From Rhyacophila brunnea (taxonomy: Eukaryota; Arthropoda; Insecta; Trichoptera; Rhyacophilidae): a DNA stretch of 64,000 bases. Location: positions 434,001-498,000 of the forward strand of contig JAGYXB010001964.1 in NCBI GenBank assembly GCA_022495005.1, written 5' to 3'. The notes beneath the pieces are model-generated. The model was given only the letters and a program-made list of their open reading frames with translations, made no database searches and was not told the DNA's origin. The number at the start of each line of letters is the position of its first letter. Position 1 is the stretch's first letter. The position numbers and the translations under genes are program-made. Positions 1 to 11,063 of the stretch are shown here, in pieces.

Positions 1-422
1 GAACTATCAATTTCCCCTGTAGACTCAACAATATACATGGACGACGATCGGGCCTATTATCTTTGATCTTACCTAATGCACGTGATAATAATATGTTGTC
101 GAAGGTTGGTGACTAAATTGCAGTAGATCTTTCTATTAGGTAGTAATGTAAATTATTGAGTCACTCAGTAGTGACTCGGAGACTTTCGTTCAATTCGAGG
201 TAATGATCCGTTTTGACTGGTTAGTTCATTTGAGTCAGTTGGTAACACGAAAGTGTCACAACAGGCGCGCACGCAAAAGGCGGGGGGAGGGGGATTGGTT
301 CCGGGTTCTGGACGGAAAATTGTTTATTAAATTATAAACAAGTGCAAGTACTTTATACCTAAAACTTGGAGAGATCTCGACATCGGTTAGAAATTACAAA
401 CTCGATAGCCGACTGCCAAAAA
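1..422. other. Intergenic sequence, nothing recognised
   Basis: No open frame or repeat match was found. The only local oddity is a G/C-rich patch around 261-310 (GCGCGCACGC followed by runs of G) inside otherwise AT-rich DNA. It is too short and isolated to call a promoter. Confidence 0.4.
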
Positions 423-815
423 TTAACGCAATTTGTTAAGCACTTCAAAATGTCTTCTTCTTCTTTCACCCGGACATAGGGCAAGCACAAGTTCACGCCA
501 TTTACCTCGGTCCATCGCCGACTCTCGCGCCTCTAGTAATGCTAGATCTGCAGCGCGTAGATCACTTTTGTAGCACCGCTGGATGGTGAGGGAGGGCCGG
601 CCAGGGCGACGGAACCCTTGAGGCTGTGCAGTGTCGCACTCTGGCGGCATCATATAAAGCGTCTCTTTGTGATTGATTACCTCAATCACCGCGGGCTGCT
701 GTGTCCGCTCATGAACTCGAGTATTTGTAACGCGGTCGTACCAATGTACCCTTAAGATTCGGTTAAGCTCAAAAGCCGAGACCTTTGAAGCTTTCTTCAA
801 GACGTAGGTACCTTG
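423..815 (-). pseudogene. Non-LTR retrotransposon ORF2 C-terminal remnant
   Basis: The minus-strand frame encodes about 125 residues resembling the region after the reverse transcriptase domain in RTE/CR1-like ORF2 proteins. It has LNRILRVHWYDRVTN, then a TQQP segment, a GFRRPGRPSLTIQRC segment, and a tail with AMDRGKWRELVLALCPG. In the family these correspond to a (R)ILR-W-DRVTN motif, an RGRP-W basic patch and a WR-LV tail. There is no RT catalytic core and no ATG start: the frame opens on TTG and runs upstream without a clear boundary. It is a 5'-truncated, dead copy. The clade assignment is uncertain. Confidence 0.6.
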
Positions 816-859
816 TTGTAATTAGATAGGGTGTTCACACAGTTCAATTTTATTGGTGT

Positions 860-960
860 AGCACATTGACGCGAATCAAATGGTGGATGCGGGTTTGAGT
901 CCTGTCGTTCGTCCTGTGTTTTCAAATTATAAATAATTCTTGGACAGCCTGATAAGAATT
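860..960 (+). repeat. tRNA-derived SINE fragment
   Basis: Contains a Pol III B-box-like sequence GGGTTTGAGTCC (about 890-902) followed by TGTGTTTTCAAATTATAAATA. The same order, B-box then GTGTTTTCAAATTATGTAAATA, recurs at 60540-60600, so this is a dispersed family. The A-box half is weak (AGCACATTGACGCG). The copy is probably truncated at both sides. Confidence 0.5.
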
Positions 961-1073
961 CTGTATTTATAAGTAAACTTATTGATAAAAATGTATCTAG
1001 TAATACAAAATTCAAATTGATACAAAAACAGGACATTCCTCATTAATAAATTTAAGTTTAGATTTACACTATG

Positions 1074-1551
1074 TACAGGGCTCTAGCCTGGGGGCCCGTG
1101 CATAGGTGCATAGAGGGTGTCTGGCGTGGCAGGTCGAATAGTTAAGTGAGATAAACACACATCACAAAATTACTCTAATAGTAAAAAAGTCGCCTGCGGC
1201 GCTACTTAACAAATGTAATTTTATACTTAATTATTTTTAGTGTGTTTCCCGACTGATAAAAATGTATATTTATTCAATATGGCGAAGGGTTACATGTTAC
1301 TTGGCTATCACAAAAGGGGATCGCGATCAGTACTTCATAATATGATGCCGATTGCCGACAATTCAAGTGGATTTATTTGAAAATACTAAAAAATACACGG
1401 AATACCCACACGGTACCCTGGAGTTTCGCGGAATACCATTTGGGGAACACTAGTAGAACATTACACTGCCCTTAACTTTAGCGATATGTTAAGGGGCCCG
1501 CGAAATATCGTGGCATGGGGGGGGGGGCAGCTCCAACATGTGGGGGCCATG
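1074..1551 (+). mobile_element. hAT-type MITE, CATGGCCCCC family, copy 1 (left end lost)
   Basis: One of six related copies in the window (others at 8502, 13868, 30361, 44163, 61489). Shared landmarks in order are GGGCTCTAGCCTGGGGGCCC, a GAGATAAACACACATCACA block, AGTCGCCTGCGGCGCTA, CAAGTGGATTTATTTGAAAA, TACCCTGGAGTTTCGCGGAA, a TTAGCGATA block and a right end GTGGGGGCCATG. The left terminal CATGGCCCCC and any TSD are missing here. A run of 11 G lies near 1517. No coding capacity is seen. Confidence 0.7.
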
Positions 1552-2010
1552 TGTAGATGTATATAATAATACATTGTTGGCTTAAGAATGAATATGATAC
1601 CATACCCTGGAAAAGGGATAGGTAACCAGTTTATCTCAATCTCAGTGAGTTTTAGGAAATGGTAATTTTAGAATCTTGTTATGTATATGCGGTATAACTC
1701 ATCATTAGGCAGACCCTTTAGCCATCTTACCATTATTTATGAAACCTTATATTATTCACCGCAGAATATTCCGTAAGCAAAAGTTACTATTCAGGGCTTT
1801 GACATTAATTATTATTTGTAAGGTGCTTTGACAGTGCTCGTACCCTAGGTAGGCACTTAGCGTAATATAATAATATGCTAAACACATTTTATGTTGCAAA
1901 CCTGATACTTATATCAGTCTGAAATCAAAGGATTAAATAATTCTATATTTATTATTAATCATTCACTAAAGTCTAAAATACGGCCCCACTCCGCTGTAAT
2001 ACGTGTATAT
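1552..2010. other. AT-rich spacer, nothing recognised
   Basis: About 460 bases without an open frame or a repeat match elsewhere in the window. Confidence 0.4.
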
Positions 2011-3266
2011 CAGTGGCGAAGGGTGGAGTTAGCCTGTTCAGCCTGTTAAGATCAGCCATAAATTAATAGTGTACACTAAATTTCGTCAGTCATACGTAGG
2101 TATTTGCAGTGACGTTCCTAGACAAAATTCCGCCCCTAGGCAGTGCCAAAATGCCGCCACATTTTTTTATACAGTACCTTTTATCATTCTTTCATGACTC
2201 CAATATCTAAGAATTGTGTTGTATGGATACATAACTAACAAGATATAGGTACCTATACTACTAAATCTAACTTAAATGCCATCTCTGCTTCAATAGACAA
2301 TATTGCGAGTCTACGGTTTCAGATATGTACATTTTAAAATACACCTGACAACTTCCATAACTCGCGAGTGACTGTGAAGAACGTGACGTTCAAGAACAAC
2401 GGAAGTAAACTAGACATTGCGAACCCGACAAAAAAAATAAAGTCCTGTTGAAAATTGTATAGTACTTACCTAATTAATTAATTGTTTCCAACCAGTGAGC
2501 TGATTTTTTTAATGGGAAGATATTTCCGTTATTACTAATTTTAGGTAGCTTTCTATATATACCTAATGATTTCTCCTCGATTTGCCGCCCTTTGAGTAAC
2601 TGCCGCCCCCAAGCGACGCTCAATCTGCCTACCCCTACGGGACGTCACTGGGTATTTGTTTTCATTGAAATAAGACTACAGTGTATAAATGGTGTCCGTT
2701 ATTTTTTAAAATTCAATTAAATCCTGCGAAACCAAACCAAATGATAAATAATAGTCAAAATATACTCGTCTATCTATAAAATATCTATAATTATGCAATT
2801 AAATCGTAATAACTTTGTTTATTTTATATAAGTATAGAATAATATTTTTTTATCTATTATAGTTTGCTTTAGACAGGGCTTAATGAATTTAAAAAAAATG
2901 AACCAACAATATTTGTAATATGTATTCATAATCCAACGAAAACAAATTAGTTTCAATGAAAAAGTGCGCACAATTTTGTCGTATCGCCAAAAGTATACCA
3001 AAACTATTATGGTTTGGTTTAGGCAGGTTTATTTTTTTTTTAAACTAACCAATACTATCATTGTAGTCTTAGTAGTTAACAGCCTATCTCCACCCTTCGC
3101 TACTGCACCTATTGTTTTGTACTGGTTATTCAAAAAATATAAAATTTTAAAACCACACCGTACATCGGAGTCTTAGTTCAATAAAAATAAATACGTATGA
3201 CTAACAAAGTTTAATGTGCACTATTTATGGCGGATCTTAACAGCCTATCTCCACCCTTTGCTACTG
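2011..3266 (+). mobile_element. hAT-type non-autonomous element (CAGTGGCGAAGGG family), interrupted by a second MITE
   Basis: The left end CAGTGGCGAAGGGTGGAG is matched by the inverted right end CAGTAGCAAAGGGTGGAG, and similarity between the arms continues for about 100 bp, including a TCATACGTA block. Flanking 8-bp duplications are GTGTATAT (2003-2010) and GTCTATAT (3267-3274), 7 of 8 identical, as for hAT elements. A further copy of the right end lies internally at 3081-3107, so the structure is dimer-like. A separate MITE occupies 2107-2650. A second family copy is at 47907-48415. No transposase sequence is visible. Short frames inside are not coding. Confidence 0.8.
2107..2650 (+). mobile_element. 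MITE with CAGTGACGT termini, nested in the 2011-3266 element
   Basis: The termini CAGTGACGTTCC and inverted CAGTGACGTCCC bound 544 bp. They are flanked by a perfect 8-bp TSD GGTATTTG (2099-2106 and 2651-2658), which splits the outer element's arm exactly. Shared interior landmarks with the 54422-55143 copy include AATTCCGCCCC near the left end and GGGGGCGGCAG near the right end. The TSD length and CAG start fit the hAT superfamily. Non-coding. Confidence 0.88.
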
Positions 3267-3539
3267 GTCTATATTATACCTAAGACACACAATACTATCT
3301 CGAATTGAAACCAAAGCTAAAAGCATGTCGGTTCTGAAGATTTTTCTAAAATGTTTCGTTTCATTCATTATTAATTATCATTAAAATTTCAAGTACATAA
3401 ATAAGTAAGTAGTAATTATTCTGAATCTTGATAAAATTTGGAATCAATTCGTTTTGAGTAGGTACCTAAAGATCGATTCTACAAAAAAAAAAACACAAAG
3501 GCTTGATATATTTTTTTATATTATTAGTCATATAAATCA

Positions 3540-3725
3540 ATTTTCATATTTTTATTACAGTTTTAAACTCCATGTTCCCGCCAATAACATTCGTAGCTCT
3601 GCGGTTTTCATGACACCCCATCGCAGGATAAATGTGATGTTCCATGATGCTTTTTTTTGTGCGATTAACCTATTTGATGGTACCATAATATGGTTGATAT
3701 ATTTTTCTAGAATTATTTAATTTCT
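3540..3725 (+). pseudogene. Non-LTR retrotransposon C-terminal fragment
   Basis: The plus strand encodes a segment with VPANNIRSSAVF, HRRINVMFHDAFF and INLFDGTI. The same protein segment (with PNITRNSTVF and RRKTDVMFYDAVYRAIN) occurs on the minus strand at 33708-33900 and in a decayed form at 53700-53870. In those copies it lies just upstream of a 3' end finishing in a TAAA repeat. It looks like the extreme C-terminus of a LINE ORF2. Here the copy is short, with no tail. Confidence 0.55.
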
Positions 3726-3835
3726 TTTAAAGTGTGAAACAGGTTAATTTTAGAATTATTTTTATTAATATTATATTACGCAAAAACTTGCTTTCTCTGT
3801 GCTGGTAAATTGTTTTATATTTGTTGCGCCAACCC

Positions 3836-3910
3836 TTTCAGAAGGCTGAAGACAGACAAATCATCCTGGTCACGATCCTTAGTTATGGGGTCCTGATGAA
3901 GAATAGGAAG
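3836..3910 (+). repeat. RTE-like retrotransposon 3' end
   Basis: The segment ATCCTGGTCACGATCC followed by TTAGTTATGG matches the inverted sequence at 57620-57650 and at 37268-37300. There the sequence GGTCACGATCCTCAG is the C-terminus and stop region of an RTE-like ORF2. Only the last tens of bases remain. Confidence 0.45.
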
Positions 3911-4337
3911 AAGTAATATTCCATTAAGAGCGTACATAAGTGAAACGGAAAATTATTTTCAACAGTATGTAAAACGAAATTTCGCAGTCGTCGCTAATCG
4001 GAGACTGACAGTCAAGGTGTGAGCACATCAATTTGTTTTGTGATGGCGTTGGAGGAATATATTCTTAAATCGTGTAAAGATGACTAAAAACGTTCCGCAT
4101 GTACTTGAAAAAGAAAACATGTCAATGAATATACTATTATTATTACGAATATAATAATAAACATAACATTAAAAGGACGCATGTTGAATTTTTATGACAA
4201 ATTATATTTCGTTCGGCTCGCGTCATTTGCACAATCCGCGCATCGCCTAGTCACGATCTTTTTATACCATGCCTCAGCTGAAGTATAGCCTTAACCTAAA
4301 TTACTATTTTTTCCGTTTCTGATGGGCTACAGCCCCG

Positions 4338-4353
4338 AAACCCCCCCCCCCCC
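4338..4353 (+). repeat. Poly-C tract
   Basis: A run of about 14 C residues immediately after GCCCCGAAA, in DNA that is otherwise strongly AT-rich. It may mark the end of an unrecognised GC-rich insertion at roughly 4320-4380. Confidence 0.6.
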
Positions 4354-4523
4354 TCATGCGTGCCTGATTAGTGCCTCCCAATATAAAATAAGTCAGAAAT
4401 AATACATTAAAATAAAAATATACAACGGTCCCCATAAACGAATTAATTCTTTTCGTACAGGCACCACGTACATCACTTAAAACGACATGTAATGATACAA
4501 ACTGATGAAAACTCTGATGAAAA

Positions 4524-4575
4524 GCGAAATGAACATAGATCGCATTCCAATGAATGCGATTTATGTTCATTTCGC
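4524..4575. repeat. Near-perfect 23-bp inverted repeat (hairpin)
   Basis: Arms 4524-4546 and 4553-4575 are complementary at 22 of 23 positions (arm begins GCGAAATGAACATA) around a 6-base centre CCAATG. No larger TIR element is apparent around it. It could be a tiny fold-back insertion or a recent palindrome. A small-RNA precursor is conceivable but has no other support. Confidence 0.75.
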
Positions 4576-6239
4576 CGAAAAACTATAATATATGACAGAT
4601 ATACTATATACAGACTATATCAAGACTATTCGTATGACCTCTATCTGATATCTCCTTATTGTAGCGACAGGGGTTGCAAGGTTATTTGTATTACTAATGT
4701 GATATGTAATTTAATTTTATAATCCCACGGCAATTAAAACTTCTGGACACATTTTGTTACATCTAATAATTAAAAATAACAGACAATAACATTATAAGTA
4801 TCTTCCTATCTATGTAATATTATTAACTATCTAAACATGTGAAATACTACAACAAAAATATTGTTACATACTTATATAATATTTAATTAGCCGTAAAGTT
4901 GTTCCCTGTATAAAATTCATGGCCCTATAAAAAGCTTTTTGTATGGTATTTAAAACTTATGTTTCCGATTTAAAATTTAATTAACCGTATTGTTCAACAG
5001 ACTTTTTTTCTCTTTAAAAATACTATTTGATACGTAATTATTTTTTAATTTGTCATTTTCCGGCCAAACATCCGATGGCCATTTATATTCAATTAAACAT
5101 CAGAATATGAATACACTAAATCTAAAACTAAGTATGGAATCAACGTTCAACATTCAACGTTCGGTTTTAGCAATAATTAAATTGCAGTTTTTGCTTATAT
5201 TACCGTGATTTGCAAAAACTGCGATTTAGTCCATTTTACTGATAATTTTCATTTTTATTTACAACATGCAGCTAAAAAATGTTTAAAAGATTTTTGTTTA
5301 GTTAAGTTTTTTATTAGTAAATTGTATTTTGATGAATAAGTTTATCATTAAAATATAATTTTATAAGTTCTTTATAAATTGATAGTGATTTTTCAAAAGA
5401 ATAAAAGTGCACAACATTTTTTAAAATTTATATTATCAAATCATGCGATGCGGTCACACTAAGTAGGTACTAAAACTCGAATCGATATAAATAAAAAAAA
5501 CACATTTACATTTATTAGAAAAATGTTTTTTTTTATTTTAACAATAATAATCATGTCAAAAGTAGGTTTTTAAAAAATCACTGTCACCGTCTAACTAAAT
5601 GACTTATCAAACTATATTTTAAAAGATAAAAATATTTTAAATACGATGTAGGTACTAATTGTAATATTACTATAAAAAGCACACATTTTATATATATTTT
5701 TAAATTGTAGATCTATTTTTTAATTATCTTTTTTTATTAAAAATATTTAAATATGTACCTACGTATTAATCACTTAAAATGAAAATTGTCAGTTAAATAT
5801 ATTTAATTGCCGTTTTCAAACTCACTCGCAGTGGCATTATACGGTCACGGTCACCATGAATATATCCATTATTAAAGAAATACAAGTGGAAGATCAATCC
5901 TATTGTCCTCCAAACCTATTTCTTTATGGATTTATTAAAATTACTATTTTTGGCATGCGTGTATCTAGTATGCAATGTCAGTTGTATGAAGATTGAGAGA
6001 TTCAAATCTGTTTTTTTTTTATTCAAATTAGATTTTAATGAAAAAAAAATATCTTGACGCTATAATTCTCGTACCTGCACGCAATGTCCAGCGGTTTTTT
6101 TTTAATATGTGTGAAATTGATTCAAATAATATATCACTGTCCATTCGTATAAGAATATAAATTTGGTAATATTAGCAGGCTGAATTGTTGTCAGCCATTT
6201 TCCCAACCCATTAAGCCACTGAATCAAAGGCATGAAGAA
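4576..6239. other. AT-rich spacer; one minor imperfect hairpin
   Basis: No coding or repeat signal was seen. A small inverted repeat, AAATTGCAGTTTTTGC with its complement GCAAAAACTGCGATTT, lies near 5179-5228. Confidence 0.4.
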
Positions 6240-6345
6240 AAAAATGACAAGCTGCATTTGTTTGCCTAGTCGTGGATCGATTCCGTGACCACGGCTTCAT
6301 AGACAACCGCTCTAACAATTCAGTTACCATATTTACATCATGTAA
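6240..6345 (-). repeat. Possible tRNA-derived SINE fragment
   Basis: The minus strand reads TTGTTAGAGCGGTTGTC then GGTCACGGAATCGATCC. The first resembles the D-arm/A-box and the second the T-arm/B-box of a tRNA. No tail or duplication is evident, so the call is tentative. Confidence 0.35.
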
Positions 6346-6659
6346 ATTCGCCCCTTAAGGATGAGAATAGCGTGTTTAGCAGAACTGCAATGTAATACAT
6401 TTTAAATAAACAATACGCATCTAATAACAATATTTTTTTTTCAATAACATTAAACTGGTATTATAATATAATGTGCATTTTTGGAGGTCCGAATTTTGAA
6501 AAATTTATAGTATTAATATATTATTTAAAAAACATGTCTCACTTTTTTATATACTGAATCGAGCTTTGATGCGGACAGAATGTAAAAGCTCAAATTGATA
6601 TAAATAAAAAAAGGATTCTTTTTTCTGTTGTGTGATAGATATGTACGTGTTGATTATTT

Positions 6660-7098
6660 AATAATTACAAGATAAAAATAACTTTTTATTTACAACGTTT
6701 TTAAATTTTCTGTTGAATCATATAAACTTGACTTGGCTAGCTTAAACGATCAAAAAAATTTGTACTTGATAGAAATAAAACTGAAATATCCTATTGATTT
6801 CCATAGTAACGCACGTATATATTACTAATTTAGTTGCTAGTACCCCAGACCACCGAGCAACCAATAATGGTGTCGAAATAACTTTTCATACAAAACAGAA
6901 TTAACTGAAAAATAATTCATTTCTACTTAAAGATGGCTAAAAGTATTAAAAGAATGCATTGGCGTCGTGTTCTGATATATTTTAAAAGTTTAAAATGTCT
7001 AGCTAGTCGGGAAGTTAGTTAAAAATCGATTGCAAGATTTGTACTGGATAAACAACCACCGGACAAATAAGAATACGACCTAATAAAAACGTTGTAAA
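6660..7098 (-). mobile_element. Abundant ~450-bp repeat family (TACAACGTTTTTA family), copy 1
   Basis: One of ten copies in the window (also 15882, 26051, 27388, 28568, 33021, 42656, 43320, 51500, 63911). One end reads AATAATTACAAGATAAAAA then ACAACGTTTTTAAATTTTCTG. The other end in inverse orientation reads ACAACGTTTTTATTAGCTCG, giving short TIRs of ACAACGTTTTTA. Shared internal blocks are GTAACGCACGTATATA, AAACAGAATTAACTGAAAA, AGATGGCTAAAAGTATT and CTAGCTAGTCGGGAAGTTA. Strand is given with the ACAACGTTTTTATTAGCTCG end as left. No protein is encoded. The superfamily is not determined because the flanking duplications are ambiguous. Confidence 0.8.
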
Positions 7099-7099
7099 A

Positions 7100-7700
7100 T
7101 GAAAATGCTCGCAGAGCCATTACAGTCACCCATGACGTTATTTTTCAACAGATTACTCGTGAACAACTAGGCAATTATAATTTTAACCCTCTTTATTATT
7201 AGGCACTGTGATCGAAGCCTTTAAGCCTTAATAGGCAGATGCCATTGGATTACATATGCCAGTCACAAAAACACCATCTCACCTTCATTATAAATTACCT
7301 CAATGATGAGCCAAACATTCTAAGATTCTATCCAACGTTTGCAGTAGACCAGATTCAATATATTGCCATGAAGATGCAAACACGTCTATGGTGCAAACAA
7401 CAGAACAGATTAATATAACATGATATTATATGTGACGAACAACTGGTTCGCGCTAAACGTTGCGAGCTGGATGCGAACACCACGTCCTAGACTTTGATTC
7501 AAGATTTGTTACGAGATATGTCATAGATTTATCCGTACTAATTATAAAAAGCACACGATTCGGATCCGACATGAACACGGCAAGAAATATTAAAACACAG
7601 AAGGAAACAATAAATAATAGTTTAGGAGCTACATATTATTATGTCCAATTATTATAATTAGGGGGCCATGTCATTATTTTCGTTTCTTTGTTGCGGATAA
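7100..7700 (+). other. Possible eroded coding sequence, unidentified
   Basis: Base composition is more balanced than the neighbours, and several short stop-interrupted stretches read like protein (for example FQQITREQLGNYNFNP near 7142 and FAVDQIQYIAMKMQTRLWCKQ near 7340). The frames do not join, and I recognise no family. A relic of a transposable element is the simplest reading. Confidence 0.2.
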
Positions 7701-7835
7701 TGACAATTTAATTTCTATAACACATCGTTAAATGTACGCTAGTTTTGGAGATGATTGTTTTTGTATGTAATATCATAATACGTATTTGTTTACGTCAGTG
7801 ATAAACAACATTTTTGTTATATAGTATAACCAATA

Positions 7836-8279
7836 ATTGGGTGGTTCACAATAATTATGGATCATGTCCAATTTTCATAAAATTCGATTTTTTGTTTCAG
7901 TGGCTATATAAAACAGATTTCCATATTGTGTGTTAATATCACAATCGTCGATATCAAACTCTACAACTTTCCGCATAAATGGCAATACTAGTATTGATAA
8001 CACATTAAATTGAATATGACTCATGTCCATTTTGACAGTTCCTTCTGCAGTATAAAGAGGTATTTGCTAACTTTAATTTGCTAATATTAATAAAGCCTGA
8101 ATGTACTTTATGTGTCGACTATTTGTTTAAATTGATCCATGTACTATCAAAATGTGGTAAGTGGGTATATACAGTGAAAACATTCATGAATTTTACAACA
8201 GGAGTTTTAACTTTAGGTCCAAATATCTCAGGATCCATTTTGATGGACTTGGTACATAATTATTGTGAACCACCCAATT
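7836..8279. mobile_element. TIR DNA element with ATTGGGTGGTTCACAA termini
   Basis: The left end ATTGGGTGGTTCACAATAAT is repeated inverted at the right end, about 35 bp per arm with few mismatches (GGATCATGTCCA versus GTACCAAGTCCA just inside). A TA dinucleotide flanks both ends if a one-base difference in terminal T count is allowed. That would fit a Tc1/mariner-like MITE. The interior has one 73-codon frame with no recognised similarity. Confidence 0.7.
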
Positions 8280-8501
8280 TATCCATTAATCATAGTTAAA
8301 AAAGAATATTTTTACAATTTATGACATATTTAGACAATTAATGTAATAGTGTATATTTTTTCAACATACAAAATATGCACATTCATCGTTATACACGCCA
8401 TGCATCAAGTTTAGTGATCTTCATTTACTCGTACCAGGGCTCCAAATGGAAAAGTTTACGAACCGGAGCGTTCGACAATTTTCTGAAGATATTATCATAA
8501 C

Positions 8502-8906
8502 CATGGCCCCCTTATCCTGATACGGACCCCTAGGCCAGGATCTTTGTCGCCCCCTACCTATCGCTAGGGTTAAAAACAGATGCTCTACAGAAACGTTTCT
8601 CAAATGGTGTTCCAGGTAAATTTAAGGGTATTCGGTGTATTTTTAACTGTTTTTGAATTTTTCAATAAATCCACTTGAGTAATGAAATTTTCGAATATCG
8701 ACAAACAATTTTTACATCACACAATCACATATTATTTTAAAATGTTAACATTTTTAAAGTAAAATAGTACCGCAGGCGACTATTTTACCGTTAGAGGAAA
8801 TTTTTGATGAGTGTTTATCTCACGTATAAGGTAGACGCGCCACGCACCCCCCAGAGCCCGAGCCCCCAGGTTAGACCCCTGTCAAACCCCCCTTGTGAGG
8901 GCCATG
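8502..8906 (-). mobile_element. hAT-type MITE, CATGGCCCCC family, copy 2
   Basis: 405 bp bounded by CATGGCCCCC at the left and its inverted counterpart GAGGGCCATG at the right. A perfect 8-bp TSD ATCATAAC flanks it (8494-8501 and 8907-8914). It shares the GATAAACA, AGTCGCCTGCGG and GATAGGTAGGGGG landmarks of the family, in inverse orientation. Non-coding. Confidence 0.9.
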
Positions 8907-8948
8907 ATCATAACTATCAACTTTAATGTGAATTTTGTGTATGTGGAC

Positions 8949-9315
8949 CAATGACATTAATATGGACGACGCATCTGGAAAGAAAAATGACACTCACTTT
9001 TTTGTCGGGTCTGCCGAATGGAATAATCTGTTCTAACGCCTTTACAATAAAGGTGATATTGCTATAAATTCCCGATGCTTTGTGTCGGGTCTGCCGAATG
9101 GTTCGGTTCGAACGGGTTCGCTCAAATGATGATTGTCACTAGAAACACTGTCCTAACGCGATTACAATAAAGGTGATACTGCTATAAGTTCCCGATGCGT
9201 GATGTCGCATAATGGAAATTGCGTGACGTCTACTTATATTTGTGCGAATGTCGCTATGTGTGAATTTATTTTCTAACTACTGTATTGAGTGAGTTGTCCA
9301 TTAATAATGTCATTG
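8949..9315 (+). mobile_element. hAT-type MITE with CAATGACATT termini, copy 1
   Basis: The left end CAATGACATTAATATGGAC matches the inverted right end CAATGACATTATTAATGGAC. A perfect 8-bp TSD ATGTGGAC lies at 8941-8948 and 9316-9323. The interior carries two head-to-tail units, each starting TCGGGTCTGCCGAATGG (9005 and 9085) and ending TTCCCGATGC. The second has an extra insert of about 45 bp containing GGTTCGAACGGGTTCG. The second copy at 29315 has the same structure. Non-coding. Confidence 0.92.
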
Positions 9316-9319
9316 ATGT

Positions 9320-9770
9320 GGACCTTCAGAAAAATATGTGTCAAATTAAACACGATGTCCACCCAGAGTGTACCACCGATAATCACATACGCGTGCAAAA
9401 CACGAACGCACAGTAAAAGAGAGATTCATAAACTCAATGTATCACACCGAAGTATGGATTGATGAATGGCTGTAAGGACAAAATAACGAATGATTGGATA
9501 ATTAAACAAACAAAGGTATGCAATGTAATATAGTAAACTACCTGTAGTGCAAATGGGCTGATATATAGCTCGAAGATGAGACAAATCTAGCGGTCCAGTG
9601 GTACACAATAGATAGAAAACGATCGAAAGGTAGGCCTAGAGGCCGTTGTAGTGACGAAATAGTTACGTTCTGTGAAAATACATCAATGCACACAATTGAG
9701 AGAAATAGTCAGTGTGAAAAGGTTTTTATCCAGCAGTGGATATATTCAGACTGGTGGTGATTATGGTAAA
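9320..9770 (+). pseudogene. RTE-like retrotransposon 3' remnant
   Basis: The plus strand translates, with frame breaks, to fragments such as ITYACKTRTHSKREIHKL, parallel to ITYACETWTLSKREIQKL in the 22980-23490 copy. It ends with CCAGCAGTGGATATATTCAG and a GTGGTGATTATGG tail, the family's usual finish. It is heavily degraded. The hAT MITE at 8949 sits just upstream of its truncated 5' end. Confidence 0.7.
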
Positions 9771-10429
9771 TATATTATACTAAATAGATGAACACATCTT
9801 TAAAATAAAGCAATCATAAAACGTCAGTGCATAGATGAGTCGTAAAGCCTGTGTCCATCACAAGTCCGACGCGAAGAAAAAAATTGCGATTTACCATAGG
9901 CCTGAGTGAATGTCCGAGCATAATCATCAATTAAATTATATTGAGTTTTCAATTATTGTGTTAGTTAATACTTTGTCATATGCAGTGCCGCCCTTAAGCT
10001 GACTCATGTAAATTTAATACCTACTACATTTTATTATTTCATTGAAAATTCTGACATAATATACATCTACATCAAAGAGTATACAATGTACCAGCGCAGC
10101 AGGAAATAATTTATTGTATCCACGGTATATAATCTCAAAAGTTCTATTATTCCATTCTCCACCAGTGGATAGAACCATGCTAATGCTGATACAGATGGTA
10201 ATAGTGATTGTGATGATAAACATAACATATTCATAGGCAGTTCATAAAAAAGACTCATTCACATGTCATCACAAACTTAATAATTGACAAAATCAAACTC
10301 ATAAATTAAGTCATATAACAAATACATAAGCCTCGTCACAATAGAACAACAATTCGAAAAATATTATATAGGTACGAACCATGGAAAACACAATACAAAA
10401 AAAATATAACTCTACACTCTAACAGTGTA
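9771..10429. other. AT-rich spacer, nothing recognised
   Basis: Two overlapping minus-strand frames (60-70 codons) cover 10014-10258 but have no recognisable features or repeat matches. They are probably chance frames. Confidence 0.35.
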
Positions 10430-11063
10430 TAATAAATGTTGAATTAAAATATCAATACCGGTTTTTCGGTATTTCTTATTAAATACCGGTATTTCTTAAA
10501 CATTAAAAAAACAAGTAGGTGCTTATCAACAAAAATATAGCTATTAAAATCTTTTAAGAATATTATTTTATAGCAAAAACCTACATATCTACATTTATTA
10601 TGTTGACATTAAAAAATATGTATTGATCATAATTGTAGAACTAGTGATTTTTTACAAATAATTTTAATATATTGATAATTTTAACAAAAGTCCTCAAAAG
10701 TTCATCAAGTTCAAATAAGTCCGGCTGCAGGAAAATATTCTTAAATTCAACACTAAACTTGTACAGCCATCAATAATTTTATTATTATAGAATAATTCAA
10801 AATTTTGTCATGGATGTTTTCTATTTCGAAATAATATTATGATAATTCATCGCGACAATTACTTATATAAATATATTTGATGAAATTTGTTTTATTATTT
10901 TTTCACCTCTGTTGGATTCACTGTATAAATTTGCATTTAGCAGCACATAACTATTATATAATTCATTTTCAAAAATGTAAACGAGTGTGCTTTGTGGATT
11001 TTTAAAACCGGTATTGATAAATACTGGAATACCGGTTTTGAAATACCGGTATTGCAATCCCTA
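10430..11063. mobile_element. hAT-like remnant with ACCGGTATT repeats at both ends
   Basis: The right end, read inward, is TAGGGATTGCAATACCGGTA followed by further copies of ACCGGTAT (about 10998-11063). The left side has ATACCGGTTTTTCGGTATTT and AATACCGGTATTTCTT (about 10456-10497). Arrays of ACCGGTAT-like subterminal sites next to a TAGGGATTGCAATACC terminus are typical of some hAT elements. The left terminus is not preserved, and no transposase is readable. Confidence 0.6.
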
